Positions 36,301 to 45,943 of a stretch of DNA of 64,000 bases are shown piece after piece. The notes below the pieces were generated by a model, which saw nothing but the letters and a program-made list of their open reading frames with translations, was not told the DNA's origin and did not search any database. A program made the translations under genes and the position numbers. Position 1 is the first letter of the stretch. The number at the start of each line of letters is the position of its first letter. This DNA is from Roseomonas sp. (GTDB taxonomy: Bacteria > Pseudomonadota > Alphaproteobacteria > Acetobacterales > Acetobacteraceae), in assembly GCA_020249145.1 (NCBI GenBank), contig JADCGF010000004.1, positions 1 through 64,000 on the forward strand, read 5' to 3'.

Positions 36301-37100
36301 CCCCATTCCTGAACATCGAACGTGATGGCGGTATTGTTACGCTCACGCTTAATCGCCCGGAAAAGCGCAACGCGATTTCCACGCGTGCGGAGTGTGAGGA
36401 AGTGGAAGCGGCTTGCCGCACGCTTTCGCGGGATGACAGCGTGCGCTGCGTGATCGTGACCGGTGCCGGTTCCGCGTTTTGTGCGGGTGGTGATTTGAAA
36501 GGCATGCGCGATAAAACCGGCATCACCGGCGGTGGTACGGGGGCCGAAATCCGCGAATCCTATCGTCGTGGCATTCAGATGATTCCCTTGGCGTTGTATG
36601 AATTGGATATCCCGACCATCGCGGCGGTGAACGGGCCAGCCATTGGCGCGGGGCTTGATTTGGCGTTGATGTGCGATATTCGTGTGGCTAGTGAGAGGGC
36701 GCTTTTCGCTGAAAGCTTCGTGAAAGTTGGCATCGTGCCTGGTGATGGCGGTGCTTACTTGCTGCCTAAAGTGGTTGGCATGTCGAAAGCACTGGAATTG
36801 TCTCTGACCGGGGAAACCATCGGCCCGGCGGAAGCGCTCGCCTGCGGCATGGTTTCCAAGGTTGTGGCGCCGGAAGCGCTATTGGATGCCGCGCGCGCCA
36901 TCGCGGCCAAAATCGCCGCCAATCCGCCGCAAGCGGTGCGGCTGACCAAGCGCCTGCTGCGTGAAAGCCAGCACACGCGGCTTTCGACGTTGTTGGAAAT
37001 GTCGGCGGCTTATCAGGCTTTGGCGCATGGCACGCGGGATCACCGTGAAGCCGTGGATGCCATGCTGGAAAAGCGCGCACCACATTTCGAAGGACGTTGA
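36297..37100 (+). CDS. Enoyl-CoA hydratase/isomerase (crotonase) family
   Basis: The 267-residue protein has the crotonase fold: 'VTLTLNRPEKRNAIS' at the N-terminus, the oxyanion hole GSAFCAGGDLKGM, and the second part 'AAVNGPAIGAGLDLALMCDIRVASE' and 'AFAESFVKVGIVPGDGG'-like ALFAESFVKVGIVPGDGG. In the second catalytic region the usual Glu positions are partly present (GDGG), so hydratase activity is likely but isomerase is possible. It is the last gene of the operon, and 80 bases follow before the next gene. It would hydrate the enoyl-CoA made by the dehydrogenases. Confidence 0.92.
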   Translation: MTPFLNIERDGGIVTLTLNRPEKRNAISTRAECEEVEAACRTLSRDDSVRCVIVTGAGSAFCAGGDLKGMRDKTGITGGGTGAEIRESYRRGIQMIPLALYELDIPTIAAVNGPAIGAGLDLALMCDIRVASERALFAESFVKVGIVPGDGGAYLLPKVVGMSKALELSLTGETIGPAEALACGMVSKVVAPEALLDAARAIAAKIAANPPQAVRLTKRLLRESQHTRLSTLLEMSAAYQALAHGTRDHREAVDAMLEKRAPHFEGR

Positions 37101-37180
37101 AGACTTGATGTAAGTCAAGCATCGCTGGGCGGCAGTATTGCAAAAGCGCATCCGGACCTATTCCAGGGAAGGCTGCGATC

Positions 37181-37636
37181 ATGACATTGACGCCCCAGAA
37201 CTTCAGTACCCAGGCCATCTGGGACTATGTGAATGGCAAGAAGCGCGCGGAGCAGGCTGCCGAACAAGCAGAAGCCGCAGCGAAGCGCGCAGAACAGGCC
37301 AAGCTGCGCGAAGCCTTTGAAGGGCGCGAAGTCGCGCCTGATGCGCTGGAACGCATCGCGACCCTGGTACGCCGCGCCGTAGATGCCGGCGACAAGGAAG
37401 CGCTGGTGATGCGCTTTCCGTCCGAATGGCTGCCCGATCAGGGGCGTTCCATCACCAGCCATGATCCTGCCTGGCGCGAAAGGCTCAGCGGCTTTCCCAA
37501 GCGCGCCTATGAATTTTATGAACGCGAATTGGCGCCGCGCGGCTTTCAGCTGAAAGTCCAAATCATTGATTGGCCAGGCGGAATGCCAGGCGATGTTGGG
37601 TGGTCCCTGAGTTGGAAGCACCCTGAGGAGGAATAA
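37181..37636 (+). CDS. Hypothetical protein with N-terminal coiled coil
   Basis: I do not recognise a family. The 151 residues have an Ala/Glu/Lys-rich helix (about 20-50, AEQAEAAAKRAEQAK) that looks like a coiled coil, followed by a more globular part with conserved-looking aromatic stretches (MRFPSEWLPDQG, GFPKRAYEFYE, WPGGMPGDVGWSLSW). The ATG at 37181 is preceded by AGGGAAGG at a fitting distance. It is 32 bases upstream of the PPK2 gene, so the two may be cotranscribed. No signal peptide is present. Confidence 0.65.
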   Translation: MTLTPQNFSTQAIWDYVNGKKRAEQAAEQAEAAAKRAEQAKLREAFEGREVAPDALERIATLVRRAVDAGDKEALVMRFPSEWLPDQGRSITSHDPAWRERLSGFPKRAYEFYERELAPRGFQLKVQIIDWPGGMPGDVGWSLSWKHPEEE

Positions 37637-37668
37637 GCGCTGGTCGTAGGTTAGAAGGAAGCCATACC

Positions 37669-38577
37669 GTGACGAAAAAGAACCCCACACTAGCTGGCCG
37701 CGCAGCACCTAACCACCACGCATCAGAGCGAAAGCGCGCCGCAGATACGCACTTCAAGCCGGATGGCAAGCTGAAGCGCAAGGCTTATGAAAAAGCGCTG
37801 TGTGATCTACACGTAGAATTGGTGAAGCTTCAGGAATGGGTCAGGAAAACAGGCGCGAAAATCTGTATCCTGTTCGAAGGGCGAGATGGCGCGGGCAAGG
37901 GTGGCACAATCAAAGCCATCACGGAACGGGTCAGCCCGCGCGTCTTTCGCGTCGTTGCACTACCTGCACCAACAGAGCGTGAAAAATCACAGCTATATAT
38001 TCAGCGTTATATCCAGCATTTGCCGGCTGCTGGTGAAATAGTGATCTTTGATAGGTCTTGGTACAATCGCGCTGGTGTCGAGAAGGTGATGGGCTTCTGC
38101 TCGGATGAAGCGGTGAAGCGCTTTCTGGAAATGGCGCCCGCGGTGGAGCGCGTCTTCATCGAATCAGGTATTATTCTGCTAAAATATTGGCTTGAAGTCA
38201 GCCCGGAAGAGCAGACTAGGCGGCTCGAAAGCCGCATTCAGGATGGGCGAAAGCTTTGGAAACTCTCGCCCATGGATTTGAAATCCTATAGCCGTTGGTA
38301 TGATTATTCACGCGCGCGCGATGCCATGTTTCATGCAACGGATACGTCCTGGGCGCCTTGGTATGTGGCCATGTCCGATGATAAGAAACGCGCGCGGCTG
38401 AACATCATCAGGCATACGCTGAGCCGCATTCCCTATGAGGCGCCAAAGCGCGAAAAGATCAAGCTGCCGAAGCGGCAAAATGCGGGCGATTATCGGGAGC
38501 CTGATTATGCCTTCAAAATTATCCCGGACATGCTGGGGACGGGGGCAGTACCGACCGCCAAGCAGTTACTGCGATGA
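37669..38577 (+). CDS. ppk2: Polyphosphate kinase 2 (PPK2) family protein
   Basis: The 302 residues match one-domain PPK2: Walker A GRDGAGKGGTIK at about residue 68, Walker B with EIVIFDRSWYNRAGVE around 124, and the lid/'EEQTRRLESRIQDGRKLWKLS' region plus 'DTSWAPWYVAMSDDKKRARL' near the C-terminus. PPK2 enzymes use polyphosphate to phosphorylate ADP/GDP or AMP depending on the class; the class cannot be fixed here, though length and FDRSWYNRAGVE suggest class I. The start is a GTG at 37669 with GGAAG upstream. It may help energy balance during stress, next to the universal stress gene. Confidence 0.92.
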   Translation: MTKKNPTLAGRAAPNHHASERKRAADTHFKPDGKLKRKAYEKALCDLHVELVKLQEWVRKTGAKICILFEGRDGAGKGGTIKAITERVSPRVFRVVALPAPTEREKSQLYIQRYIQHLPAAGEIVIFDRSWYNRAGVEKVMGFCSDEAVKRFLEMAPAVERVFIESGIILLKYWLEVSPEEQTRRLESRIQDGRKLWKLSPMDLKSYSRWYDYSRARDAMFHATDTSWAPWYVAMSDDKKRARLNIIRHTLSRIPYEAPKREKIKLPKRQNAGDYREPDYAFKIIPDMLGTGAVPTAKQLLR

Positions 38578-38650
38578 AGTTGATATTGATCAAGTGGTAG
38601 CGCGCTAGTCAGGCGTATCCTTCCCTTCATTAGATGTATAGGAGGCTTCG

Positions 38651-39490
38651 ATGAAACTCTGCGATATTCTTGTACATGTTGACGCATCGCCGCGTGCCCA
38701 GATGCGGCTTGATATCGCGGCCGCCTTGGCACGCCAGCATGGGGCGCATCTGACAGCGCTACAGGTGATTGATGTCGCCATACCTGTCATGGCGATGGGT
38801 GACGGTGGCGGCGGTGGCGCGGTGATTGCCGAGTTAATGGAACAAATGCGCCAATCGGCCTTGGTCGCCGGCGTGAAGCTGAAAGCGGCTTTTGAAACCG
38901 CGCTGGCACGTGAAGGCATCATGGGCGAATGGCGCCAGGTGGAAGGTACCACGCCCGAAATCCTGGCACTGCATGGGCGTTACGTAGATTTATTGGTGAT
39001 GGGCCAGGATGATCCGGAAAGCGATAGTGCCGACCTTTTGGAAACGGTACTTTTCGATTCCGGTCGGCCAGTTTTGGCCATTCCCTTCGCGGGCAACTTC
39101 AAAAGCATCGGCAAGCGTGTGCTGATTGGCTGGAATGCCAGCCGCGAAGCAACCCGTGCGCTGCATGATGCCTTGCCTTTGATCGCCAAGGCCGAAACCG
39201 CGACTGTCTTCCTGGCCAATCCAAAGCGCGGGCTTGGCGCGCATGGCCAAGAACCGGGCGCTGATATCGCGCGACATTTGGCGCGCCATGGGCTGAAGGT
39301 GGAAGTCGCCAAGGCAGTGGCGGATGACGTGGCGGATTCAGCGCTGCTGCTCAATCACGCGAGTGACATGGGCGCGGATTTGCTGGTGATGGGTGCCTAT
39401 GGACATTCGCGCCTGCGTGAATTCATCCTGGGTGGCGTGACGCGCAGCCTGTTGCGGGAAATGACAATACCGGTACTGCTCTCGCATTAA
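38651..39490 (+). CDS. Universal stress protein with two UspA domains
   Basis: This 279-residue protein has two Usp domains of about 140 residues. Domain 1 starts KLCDILVHVDASPRAQ; domain 2 starts KRVLIGWNASREATRA and ends with the nucleotide-binding motif MGAYGHSRLREFILGG, which fits ATP-binding Usps. Usp proteins respond to stress and energy shortage. AGGAGG lies 7 bases before the ATG. It follows the ppk2 gene by 73 bases and is likely expressed with it. Confidence 0.93.
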   Translation: MKLCDILVHVDASPRAQMRLDIAAALARQHGAHLTALQVIDVAIPVMAMGDGGGGGAVIAELMEQMRQSALVAGVKLKAAFETALAREGIMGEWRQVEGTTPEILALHGRYVDLLVMGQDDPESDSADLLETVLFDSGRPVLAIPFAGNFKSIGKRVLIGWNASREATRALHDALPLIAKAETATVFLANPKRGLGAHGQEPGADIARHLARHGLKVEVAKAVADDVADSALLLNHASDMGADLLVMGAYGHSRLREFILGGVTRSLLREMTIPVLLSH

Positions 39491-39533
39491 AGCCCGTTGC
39501 CCAGGGGCGGAAACACTTCGCAATCAGCTGATG

Positions 39534-39557
39534 CTCCCCCGGATAAATCCGGGGGAG
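39534..39557. terminator. Candidate bidirectional terminator
   Basis: CTCCCCCGGAT and ATCCGGGGGAG are perfectly complementary 11-base arms around AA. The hairpin sits in the 81-base gap between the convergent usp and DapA-family genes. There is no strong T-run on either side, so termination is inferred from position and stem strength. Confidence 0.7.
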
Positions 39558-39571
39558 TTATGAAGTGGTGA

Positions 39572-40471
39572 TTACGCTGCTTTCCGAAGCGTTACCCCAA
39601 GCCCTTCAAGCCCAGCACGGATTGCCGCCTGGCGGGGCGCATCCGGCATGGGCATGGGTGCTCGGGAAAGGCCGGAAGCTACCCCCTGGCAGGCCAGCGC
39701 GTATTTCACATTGGCCGGCAGGTTTTCTGCCGATAATGCATTCCACAGTACCAGCAGCCGTTCATGCAGCGCCTTGGCTGTGGCGTGATCGCCGCGCTGC
39801 ACCGCATCCCAAAGTGCTACATTGGCATGTGGCGAAGCTGCCGGGAGCGCTGAAATCGTGCCCCGCGCACCAAGCGCATAGCTTGGGTACAGCAGCGCAT
39901 CTATCGCCGTGAAGATCAGATCCTGCGGCCGCGCCTGCAAAACCAGATCCGCCAGTAATTTGAGATCGCCAGAGCTTTGCTTCACGCCGACCACGCCCGG
40001 CACTTCGCGCATGATGCGCAGCAGCAGGGCGGGTGAAAGATAATTCCACGGAATGACGTTGTAGATCAAAATGGGTAGCCCCGTGCCTTCGGCGACTGCG
40101 CGGAAATGCGCAAGCGTTGCTTCCTCATCCGGCTTGAACAGGTAATGCACGGGTGTCACCTGCAGCCCCTGTGCGCCAAGATCACGCGCGATCCGCCCGC
40201 GCATAATGGCTTCCTGCGTTGAATTCACAATCAGGCCCGCCAGCAGGGGCAACCTGCCGCGATTGGTCTTGGCCACGGTTTCGAACATGCGGGCGAAATC
40301 GTCACGTTCGAAGGTATGGCCTTCACCTGTGCTGCCGCCGGGGATCAGCCCATGGACGCCAGCAGCGATCTGGAATTCGACAATCTCCGCCAAGGCGGCG
40401 TGCACGACATTGCCCTGGGCGTCGAAGGGGGTCGAAATCGGCGGAATGACGCCGCGAAGGTCACTGAGCAT
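39572..40471 (-). CDS. DapA/N-acetylneuraminate lyase-family aldolase
   Basis: This 299-residue class I aldolase-type protein has the family motifs GLIPGGSTGEGHTFERDD (about 38-55), the Tyr in LPILIYNVIPWN (about 138) and the Schiff-base lysine in GVVGVKQSSGD (about 166). Its sequence detail does not decide between dihydrodipicolinate synthase and other keto-acid lyases such as KdgA/YagE types; without other lysine genes nearby a catabolic lyase is likely. AGGAGAGG precedes the ATG at 40471 at the right distance. It lies alone between convergent and rnhA genes. Confidence 0.88.
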   Translation of the reverse strand: MLSDLRGVIPPISTPFDAQGNVVHAALAEIVEFQIAAGVHGLIPGGSTGEGHTFERDDFARMFETVAKTNRGRLPLLAGLIVNSTQEAIMRGRIARDLGAQGLQVTPVHYLFKPDEEATLAHFRAVAEGTGLPILIYNVIPWNYLSPALLLRIMREVPGVVGVKQSSGDLKLLADLVLQARPQDLIFTAIDALLYPSYALGARGTISALPAASPHANVALWDAVQRGDHATAKALHERLLVLWNALSAENLPANVKYALACQGVASGLSRAPMPMPDAPRQAAIRAGLEGLGVTLRKAA

Positions 40472-40707
40472 GAACGTCCTCTCCTTTTTTGGTCTCGTAG
40501 CCTTGGGTACATCAGGCAGCATCTGGCAGATTTCGGCGGAAGACAAGCATTTTCATACCAATTGATTTGAACCGGCGTGAGAACATGGCCTGGCATTGAT
40601 TCAATTTTCCTGCTGGAAGTTCCATCAGCGTGCCGCGCTCATTCATTGGGATGTCAGGATGGGCATATGCCGTGTTTCCCATGACGATCTGTGACGGCCA
40701 CACAAGC

Positions 40708-41169
40708 TTATCTCCCTGTCGCCTTATCCCGCGCGGCCGTCGCCAGCGCATCGGCGCGTTCATTCATGGGGTCCCCGGCATGGCCGCGCACCCAGCGCCA
40801 TTCAATCTCATGTGGTTTGGCGGCGGCCAGAATGCCCTGCCATAAATCCAGATTCTTCACCGGCTCCTTCGCCGCATTGCGCCAATTGGCGCGCACCCAG
40901 CCATGGATCCAGCGGCTGATGCCATTCCTCAGATATTCGCTATCCGTATGCAGCGCCACGCGGCAGGGTTTTTTCAGCGCCTCCAGGGCCTTCAGCGCGG
41001 CGGTCAATTCCATGCGGTTATTGGTGGTCTCGGCCTCATTGCCCGAAAGCTCCCGCTCATGCTCGCCAAAGCGCAGAATGGCGGCCCAGCCGCCGGGGCC
41101 GGGGTTGGGCTTGCAGCCGCCATCGGTCCAAATCTCGACCAAGGGGCGCGGGTCGGCGCTACCGGTCAC
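40708..41169 (-). CDS. rnhA: Ribonuclease HI
   Basis: The 153-residue enzyme cuts RNA in RNA-DNA hybrids during replication. Catalytic acidic residues are in [10 protein letters not shown] (Asp), NNRMELTA (Glu), LHTDSEYL (Asp) and [12 protein letters not shown] (Asp), all present in order. The start overlaps the thrB stop by 4 bases (41166-41169), so the gene is coupled to thrB and ispH upstream. Size is standard for bacterial RNase HI. Confidence 0.97.
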   Translation of the reverse strand: MTGSADPRPLVEIWTDGGCKPNPGPGGWAAILRFGEHERELSGNEAETTNNRMELTAALKALEALKKPCRVALHTDSEYLRNGISRWIHGWVRANWRNAAKEPVKNLDLWQGILAAAKPHEIEWRWVRGHAGDPMNERADALATAARDKATGR

Positions 41170-42146
41170 AGGCCGAAGGCCGCAAGCGTCTCGGCCCCGC
41201 TGAAAAAGCGCAGCTTGCGCAGATATTCCACCGGGTCCTTCCGCGTCACCAAAGCGCCTTCGGGCGTGTGGGTCCAGTCATAAAGCCGGGTCAGCAGAAA
41301 GCGCAGCGCGGCACCGCGGCACAGCACCGGAAGGGCGGCCAATTCAGCCTCGGATAATGGGCGAATGGCGCGATAGGCGCCGAGCATGGCGCGCGCGCGG
41401 GTGACGTTGAAGGAAAAATCGGCCTCAAAGCACCAGGCATTCAGGCAGACGGCGATGTCATAGGCGAAAAGATCCGTGCAGGCGAAATAGAAATCAATCA
41501 CGCCGGAAACACGCGGCTGGCCATCCGGGCCGGGCAGGAAAAACGCGTTATCAGGGAAAAGATCGGCATGGATCTGCCCGGCTGGCAGCGCGCCTTCCGC
41601 CGGCCAGGCGGCCAGAATGCCGCTAAGCGCCGAATCAAGTTCGGCGATCAGGCCGGTCTGCACCTCATCACCGCGGGCGCGGCAGCCATCCAGCAAGGGC
41701 GCCCAGCCCTTGGGGCCAAGCGCATTGGGCCGGTGCATCGCAAACCCTGCGCCGGCCAGATGCATCTCAGCCAAGGCCCTGCCCAAAGGCGCGCAGTATT
41801 CTGCCCGCACCCGGCGTGGCCAGACGCCGGGCAGGAAGGTCACAATCGCCGCCGGCCGCCCGGCCAATTCGCGCAAAGCCGCACCATCCCGCCCATGCAC
41901 CGGCGTGGGGCAGGCCATGCCGCGCGCCGCCAAATGTTCCATCAGGCCCAGAAAATAGGGCAATTCAGCCGGGTCCACGCGCTTTTCATACAGCGTCAGA
42001 ATGAAATCGCCCGCTTCCGTCTTCAGCGCGTAATTGGAATTTTCCACGCCTTCCGCAATGCCGCGAAAGGCCAGCAATTCACCAAGCGCATAATCGGCCA
42101 GGAAGGCGCGCAAGGCCTCATCTGAAACTTCGGTATAGACAGCCAT
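41166..42146 (-). CDS. thrB: Homoserine kinase (ThrB, APH-fold type)
   Basis: This 326-residue kinase makes O-phosphohomoserine in threonine synthesis. It is the APH-fold type common in alphaproteobacteria: N-terminal '[24 protein letters not shown]' and 'GVENSNYAL', the catalytic [11 protein letters not shown] (about 196) and [16 protein letters not shown] (about 220-235). It shares one base with the end of ispH (TAATG) and overlaps rnhA, so the three are one operon. The conserved ispH-thrB-rnhA order is familiar from alphaproteobacteria. Confidence 0.95.
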   Translation of the reverse strand: MAVYTEVSDEALRAFLADYALGELLAFRGIAEGVENSNYALKTEAGDFILTLYEKRVDPAELPYFLGLMEHLAARGMACPTPVHGRDGAALRELAGRPAAIVTFLPGVWPRRVRAEYCAPLGRALAEMHLAGAGFAMHRPNALGPKGWAPLLDGCRARGDEVQTGLIAELDSALSGILAAWPAEGALPAGQIHADLFPDNAFFLPGPDGQPRVSGVIDFYFACTDLFAYDIAVCLNAWCFEADFSFNVTRARAMLGAYRAIRPLSEAELAALPVLCRGAALRFLLTRLYDWTHTPEGALVTRKDPVEYLRKLRFFSGAETLAAFGL

Positions 42147-43102
42147 TATTCAGCGGCAAGCCCGCGCGGCAGGCGGAAGGTGATTTGTTCCACCGCCACC
42201 ACCACTTCCTCGATCTCAAGCTCATAGGCTTCGCTGAGGCGCGTGATCACTTCTTCCACCAGCACTTCGGGCGCGCTGGCGCCGGCAGTGACGCCCACGG
42301 TCTTGCAGCCCTGCACAAGGGAAAGATCAAGATCAGCCCCGCGTTGCACCATCACGGCGCGGCGCGCGCCACTGCGTTCCGCCACTTCGCGCAGGCGCTG
42401 GCTATTCGATGAATTGGGCGCGCCCACCACCACCACCAGATCGGACCGCGCGGCAATGGCCTTCACCGCCGCCTGGCGATTGGTGGTGGCGTAGCAAATA
42501 TCTTCCTTGGCGGGGCCACGAATATCCGGAAAGCGCCTTTGCAGGATGCTGATGATTTCAGCCGTATCATCCACGGAAAGTGTTGTCTGGGTTGTATAGG
42601 CAAGGGTGGCGCCTTCGGGCGAGACAACGCTTTCCGCATCCGCCGCATCCTGCACCAAAGTCACCACACCTTCCGGCAATTGACCCATGGTGCCGATCAC
42701 CTCCGGATGGCCGGCATGGCCAATCAGAAAAAGATGGCGGCCAAGTTCATGATGGCGTTCGGCTTCCCGATGCACCTTGCTCACCAGCGGGCAGGTGGCA
42801 TCCAGGGCAAACATCATGCGCTTGGAGGCTTCGGCTGGGACGGATTTCGGCACGCCATGGGCGGAAAACACCACCGGCTGGCCATCATCGGGGATTTCGT
42901 TCAGTTCTTCGACGAAAATCGCGCCCTGTTTTTCCAGGCTTTCCACGACAAAGCGGTTATGGACAATTTCATGCCGCACATAAACCGGCGCGCCATGGCG
43001 CTTCAGCGCTTCCTCGACAATCTTGATGGCGCGGTCCACGCCGGCGCAAAAGCCGCGCGGGCCGGCGAGCAGTAGCTGAAGGGTCGGCTTGGCAGAGGCC
43101 AT
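42146..43102 (-). CDS. ispH: 4-hydroxy-3-methylbut-2-enyl diphosphate reductase
   Basis: The 318-residue enzyme makes IPP and DMAPP in the last step of the MEP isoprenoid pathway. The three iron-sulfur cysteines lie in PRGFCAGV (Cys19), DATCPLVSK (about 103) and [11 protein letters not shown] (about 200). His residues in HEIVHN and SAHG are also seen. The start at ATG 43102 gives the family length; an open frame reaches further upstream but has no family sequence. It is the first gene of the ispH-thrB-rnhA operon. Confidence 0.97.
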   Translation of the reverse strand: MASAKPTLQLLLAGPRGFCAGVDRAIKIVEEALKRHGAPVYVRHEIVHNRFVVESLEKQGAIFVEELNEIPDDGQPVVFSAHGVPKSVPAEASKRMMFALDATCPLVSKVHREAERHHELGRHLFLIGHAGHPEVIGTMGQLPEGVVTLVQDAADAESVVSPEGATLAYTTQTTLSVDDTAEIISILQRRFPDIRGPAKEDICYATTNRQAAVKAIAARSDLVVVVGAPNSSNSQRLREVAERSGARRAVMVQRGADLDLSLVQGCKTVGVTAGASAPEVLVEEVITRLSEAYELEIEEVVVAVEQITFRLPRGLAAE

Positions 43103-43205
43103 GGGCGCAAGGGTCCAATTGGTGGGGCCGACCACGGGTTGCGGCACGGCGCGAAGAATGGTGAGAGTAGACCGGAGGGCCGTTCGGCTCAAAGGGGGTT
43201 TCAGC

Positions 43206-43733
43206 ATGGGGCGCTTTGGGGTTCTGATTCTGGCGGGGCTGGTTGCGGCGTGCGGGTCTGGTTCCTCATCACGGGAGCCGGCGCTGGCACCTTGCCCCAG
43301 GGTGACCATCCTGGCCGATGGGTCTGATATCACCCGCTTTCGCCCCGGCGCGCCGCCTGATCTGGCCGCGATGGTGGTGGATGGGCGCATGGCGGGGCTC
43401 AGCGTCACTTGCGCCAATATTCGAGGCGGCGGGGTGGATGTCAGGGTCGCCGCCATCATGGATGTGGAACGTGGCCCCGCTGCACGGGGGAATCGGGCGG
43501 AGTTCCCGTGGTTCCTGGCCGTCACCAGCGGGGATGACAGTCAATTGGTCCAGCGCAAGGATGCGCTGCTTACGGTGAATTTTGAGGGCAATCAAACCCG
43601 CGCCCGCGTCACGACCGTGCCGGAAAGCATCATTTTCCCAGCCGGGCGCAACCCGGCGGAATACCGAGTGCGGATTTCCTTCTCCCTGACCGCGGAGGAG
43701 CTTGACCGCAACCGCCGGCGCGGGCCGCGCTAA
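43206..43733 (+). CDS. Putative lipoprotein, unknown function
   Basis: The 175 residues start with a lipoprotein signal ([21 protein letters not shown]), with the LVAAC lipobox putting Cys at about residue 16. The mature part has two further Cys residues ([16 protein letters not shown] and [10 protein letters not shown]) and beta-rich stretches. I do not recognise a domain. The ATG at 43206 is preceded by a GGGGG stretch. It is divergent from ispH with a 103-base gap and is followed by a hairpin before dnaK. Confidence 0.75.
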   Translation: MGRFGVLILAGLVAACGSGSSSREPALAPCPRVTILADGSDITRFRPGAPPDLAAMVVDGRMAGLSVTCANIRGGGVDVRVAAIMDVERGPAARGNRAEFPWFLAVTSGDDSQLVQRKDALLTVNFEGNQTRARVTTVPESIIFPAGRNPAEYRVRISFSLTAEELDRNRRRGPR

Positions 43734-43738
43734 ATTTT

Positions 43739-43757
43739 GCCCCGAAGCTATCGGGGC
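43739..43757 (+). terminator. Candidate terminator after the lipoprotein gene
   Basis: GCCCCGA and TCGGGGC pair as a 7-base stem around AGCTA, starting 6 bases after the stop codon. The following T-rich tract is short (ATCTTGTC), so efficiency is uncertain. Confidence 0.5.
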
Positions 43758-43928
43758 ATCTTGTCTCACCCCGCGCTGTTACATACATCCACTTCGTGAA
43801 CACCGCGCCCCTTCGGGTGCGGCTTCCTGCAACCCCATCCGCGGTGGCGCTCGGCCATCGTTTTAGCATTAGGGGGTCGCCGTGGTGCCATTCTGGGCCG
43901 CCGCGATCCGCCGTAGAGGAGAACTCGG
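43758..43928 (+). promoter_or_regulatory. dnaK upstream region with weak promoter candidate
   Basis: A CTTGTC element at 43760-43765 followed about 16 bases later by TTACATAC (43779-43786) loosely resembles a heat-shock (sigma-32) or housekeeping promoter. No CIRCE repeat is seen. AGAGGAGAA at 43915-43923 is the dnaK ribosome binding site. Confidence 0.3.
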
Positions 43929-45851
43929 ATGAGTAAGGTTATCGGTATCGACCTCGGCACCACCAATTCCTGCGTCGCCATTCTTGAAGGCAAGGATGTG
44001 CGCGTGATTGAAAACGCCGAAGGTGCGCGCACCACGCCTTCCATGATCGCGTTTGCGAAGAATGGCGAAAGGCTGGTCGGGCAATCGGCGAAGCGCCAGG
44101 CTGTCACCAATCCAATGGGCACGCTGTATGCGGTGAAGCGCCTGATTGGCCGCCGCTTTGATGACCCGATGGTGCAGAAGGATATCGGGCTTGCCCCCTT
44201 CAAGATCACCAAGGCGCCCAATGGCGATGCCTGGGTGGAAGTGGATGGCAAAACCTACGCACCGCAGCAGATCAGCGCCATGGTGCTGACCAAGATGAAG
44301 GAAACCGCCGAAGCCCATTTGGGTGAGAAGGTTTCCCAGGCCGTGATTACGGTTCCGGCCTATTTCAATGACGCCCAGCGCCAAGCCACCAAGGAAGCCG
44401 GCACCGTTGCCGGGCTTGACGTGCTGCGCATCATCAATGAACCGACGGCCGCCGCGCTGGCCTATGGTATGGAACAGAAAAAGGGCGGCACCATCGCGGT
44501 TTATGACCTTGGTGGCGGCACCTTCGACGTTTCCGTGCTGGAAATCGGCGATGGCGTGTTTGAAGTGAAATCCACCAATGGTGACACCTTCCTGGGTGGT
44601 GAGGATTTCGACCAGCGCATCATTGACTATTTGGCCGATGAATTCCGCAAGGAACAGGGCATTGACCTGCGCGGCGACAAGCTTGCGCTGCAACGCCTGA
44701 AGGAAGCGGCAGAAAAGGCAAAGATCGAGCTTTCCTCTTCCAAGGAAACCGAAGTCAACCTGCCCTTCATCACGGCCGATGCCTCTGGCCCCAAGCATCT
44801 GGTGATGAAAGTCACCCGCTCTAAGCTTGAAGCCTTGGTGGATGATCTGATCAGCCGCACCTTGGAACCCTGCCGCCAGGCGCTGAAGGATGCTGGCCTC
44901 GCCGCCAATGAAGTGGATGAGGTGATCCTGGTTGGCGGCATGACGCGCATGCCGAAAGTGGTGGAAGCGGTTCGCCAATTCTTCGGCAAGGAACCCGCGC
45001 GCAACGTCAACCCCGATGAAGTCGTCGCCATTGGCGCGGCCATTCAGGGCGGCGTGCTGAAGGGTGATGTCAAGGATGTGCTGCTGCTGGATGTGACGCC
45101 GCTCAGCCTTGGTATTGAAACCCTTGGTGGCGTGTTTACGCGCCTGATTGATCGCAACACGACGATCCCGACGAAGAAAGGCCAGACCTTCTCCACCGCG
45201 GATGACAATCAAACCGCGGTCACCATCAAGGTCTATCAGGGCGAACGTGAAATGGCTGCTGATAACAAGCAGCTTGGCACGTTTGATCTGACGGGCATTC
45301 CCCCCGCGCCGCGTGGCGTGCCGCAGGTGGAAGTGACCTTTGACATTGACGCGAACGGTATTGTCAGCGTCAGCGCGAAGGACAAGGCGACCGGCAAGGA
45401 ACAGCAAATCCGCATTCAGGCGAAGTCGGGCCTTTCGGATGCCGATATCGAACGCATGGTGAAGGATGCCGAAGCCAATTCGGAAGCCGACCGCAAGCGG
45501 CGTGAAGCTGTGGAAGCGCGCAACCAGCTTGATGCGTTGGTGCATTCCACCGACAAGACACTGAAGGAAAGCGGCGACAAGGTGCCCCCGGCTGAAAAGG
45601 TGGAAGTGGAATCGGCTTTGGCCGCCGCCCGCACCGCCATGGAAGGCCAGGATGCCGATGCGATCCGTGAGGCTTCCGAAAAGCTGTCCCAGGCCGCGAT
45701 GAAAATGGGTGAGGCGCTCTATAAGGCCGAACAGGCCGCGCCGAAGCCCGAAGAAGGCGCGGCGGGCGCAGGTGCGGCCGGCGCTTCCAAGGACAAGGTG
45801 GTTGACGCCGAGTTCGAGGAAGTGGACCCGAACAAGAAGAAGCCTTCCTGA
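43929..45851 (+). CDS. dnaK: Chaperone DnaK (Hsp70)
   Basis: The 640-residue Hsp70 has the nucleotide-binding domain ([13 protein letters not shown] at the start, [13 protein letters not shown] near 170, [10 protein letters not shown] near 195) and the substrate-binding domain with the linker [14 protein letters not shown] near 382. The helical lid follows and the tail ends [13 protein letters not shown], the acidic tail typical of DnaK. It folds proteins with DnaJ and GrpE. dnaJ follows on the same strand after 92 bases that contain a hairpin. Confidence 0.98.
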   Translation: MSKVIGIDLGTTNSCVAILEGKDVRVIENAEGARTTPSMIAFAKNGERLVGQSAKRQAVTNPMGTLYAVKRLIGRRFDDPMVQKDIGLAPFKITKAPNGDAWVEVDGKTYAPQQISAMVLTKMKETAEAHLGEKVSQAVITVPAYFNDAQRQATKEAGTVAGLDVLRIINEPTAAALAYGMEQKKGGTIAVYDLGGGTFDVSVLEIGDGVFEVKSTNGDTFLGGEDFDQRIIDYLADEFRKEQGIDLRGDKLALQRLKEAAEKAKIELSSSKETEVNLPFITADASGPKHLVMKVTRSKLEALVDDLISRTLEPCRQALKDAGLAANEVDEVILVGGMTRMPKVVEAVRQFFGKEPARNVNPDEVVAIGAAIQGGVLKGDVKDVLLLDVTPLSLGIETLGGVFTRLIDRNTTIPTKKGQTFSTADDNQTAVTIKVYQGEREMAADNKQLGTFDLTGIPPAPRGVPQVEVTFDIDANGIVSVSAKDKATGKEQQIRIQAKSGLSDADIERMVKDAEANSEADRKRREAVEARNQLDALVHSTDKTLKESGDKVPPAEKVEVESALAAARTAMEGQDADAIREASEKLSQAAMKMGEALYKAEQAAPKPEEGAAGAGAAGASKDKVVDAEFEEVDPNKKKPS

Positions 45852-45887
45852 TCCCTTCGGGGTGGTAGCTCCCTTGACCAAGAACAT

Positions 45888-45913
45888 CCCCTGGTGCCTT
45901 TCGGTGCCAGGGG
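45888..45913 (+). terminator. Hairpin between dnaK and dnaJ
   Basis: CCCCTGGTGCC and GGTGCCAGGGG form an 11-base stem with two G-U pairs around TTTC. It lies 37 bases after the dnaK stop and 30 before dnaJ. Such a stem can reduce read-through or stabilise the dnaK mRNA, giving more DnaK than DnaJ. Confidence 0.5.
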
Positions 45914-45943
45914 TCGTCTTGTGTCGGAAACGGTAGCCCAATC

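Noticed and set aside
40512..40763. A minus-strand frame overlapping the rnhA end
   Set aside because: It overlaps rnhA in another frame and shows no coding character.
43758..43928. CIRCE operator before dnaK
   Set aside because: The TTAGCACTC-N9-GAGTGCTAA pattern is absent.
43869..45941. A 690-codon open frame antisense to dnaK
   Set aside because: It mirrors the strong codon bias of dnaK and has no domain; dnaK on the other strand is certain.
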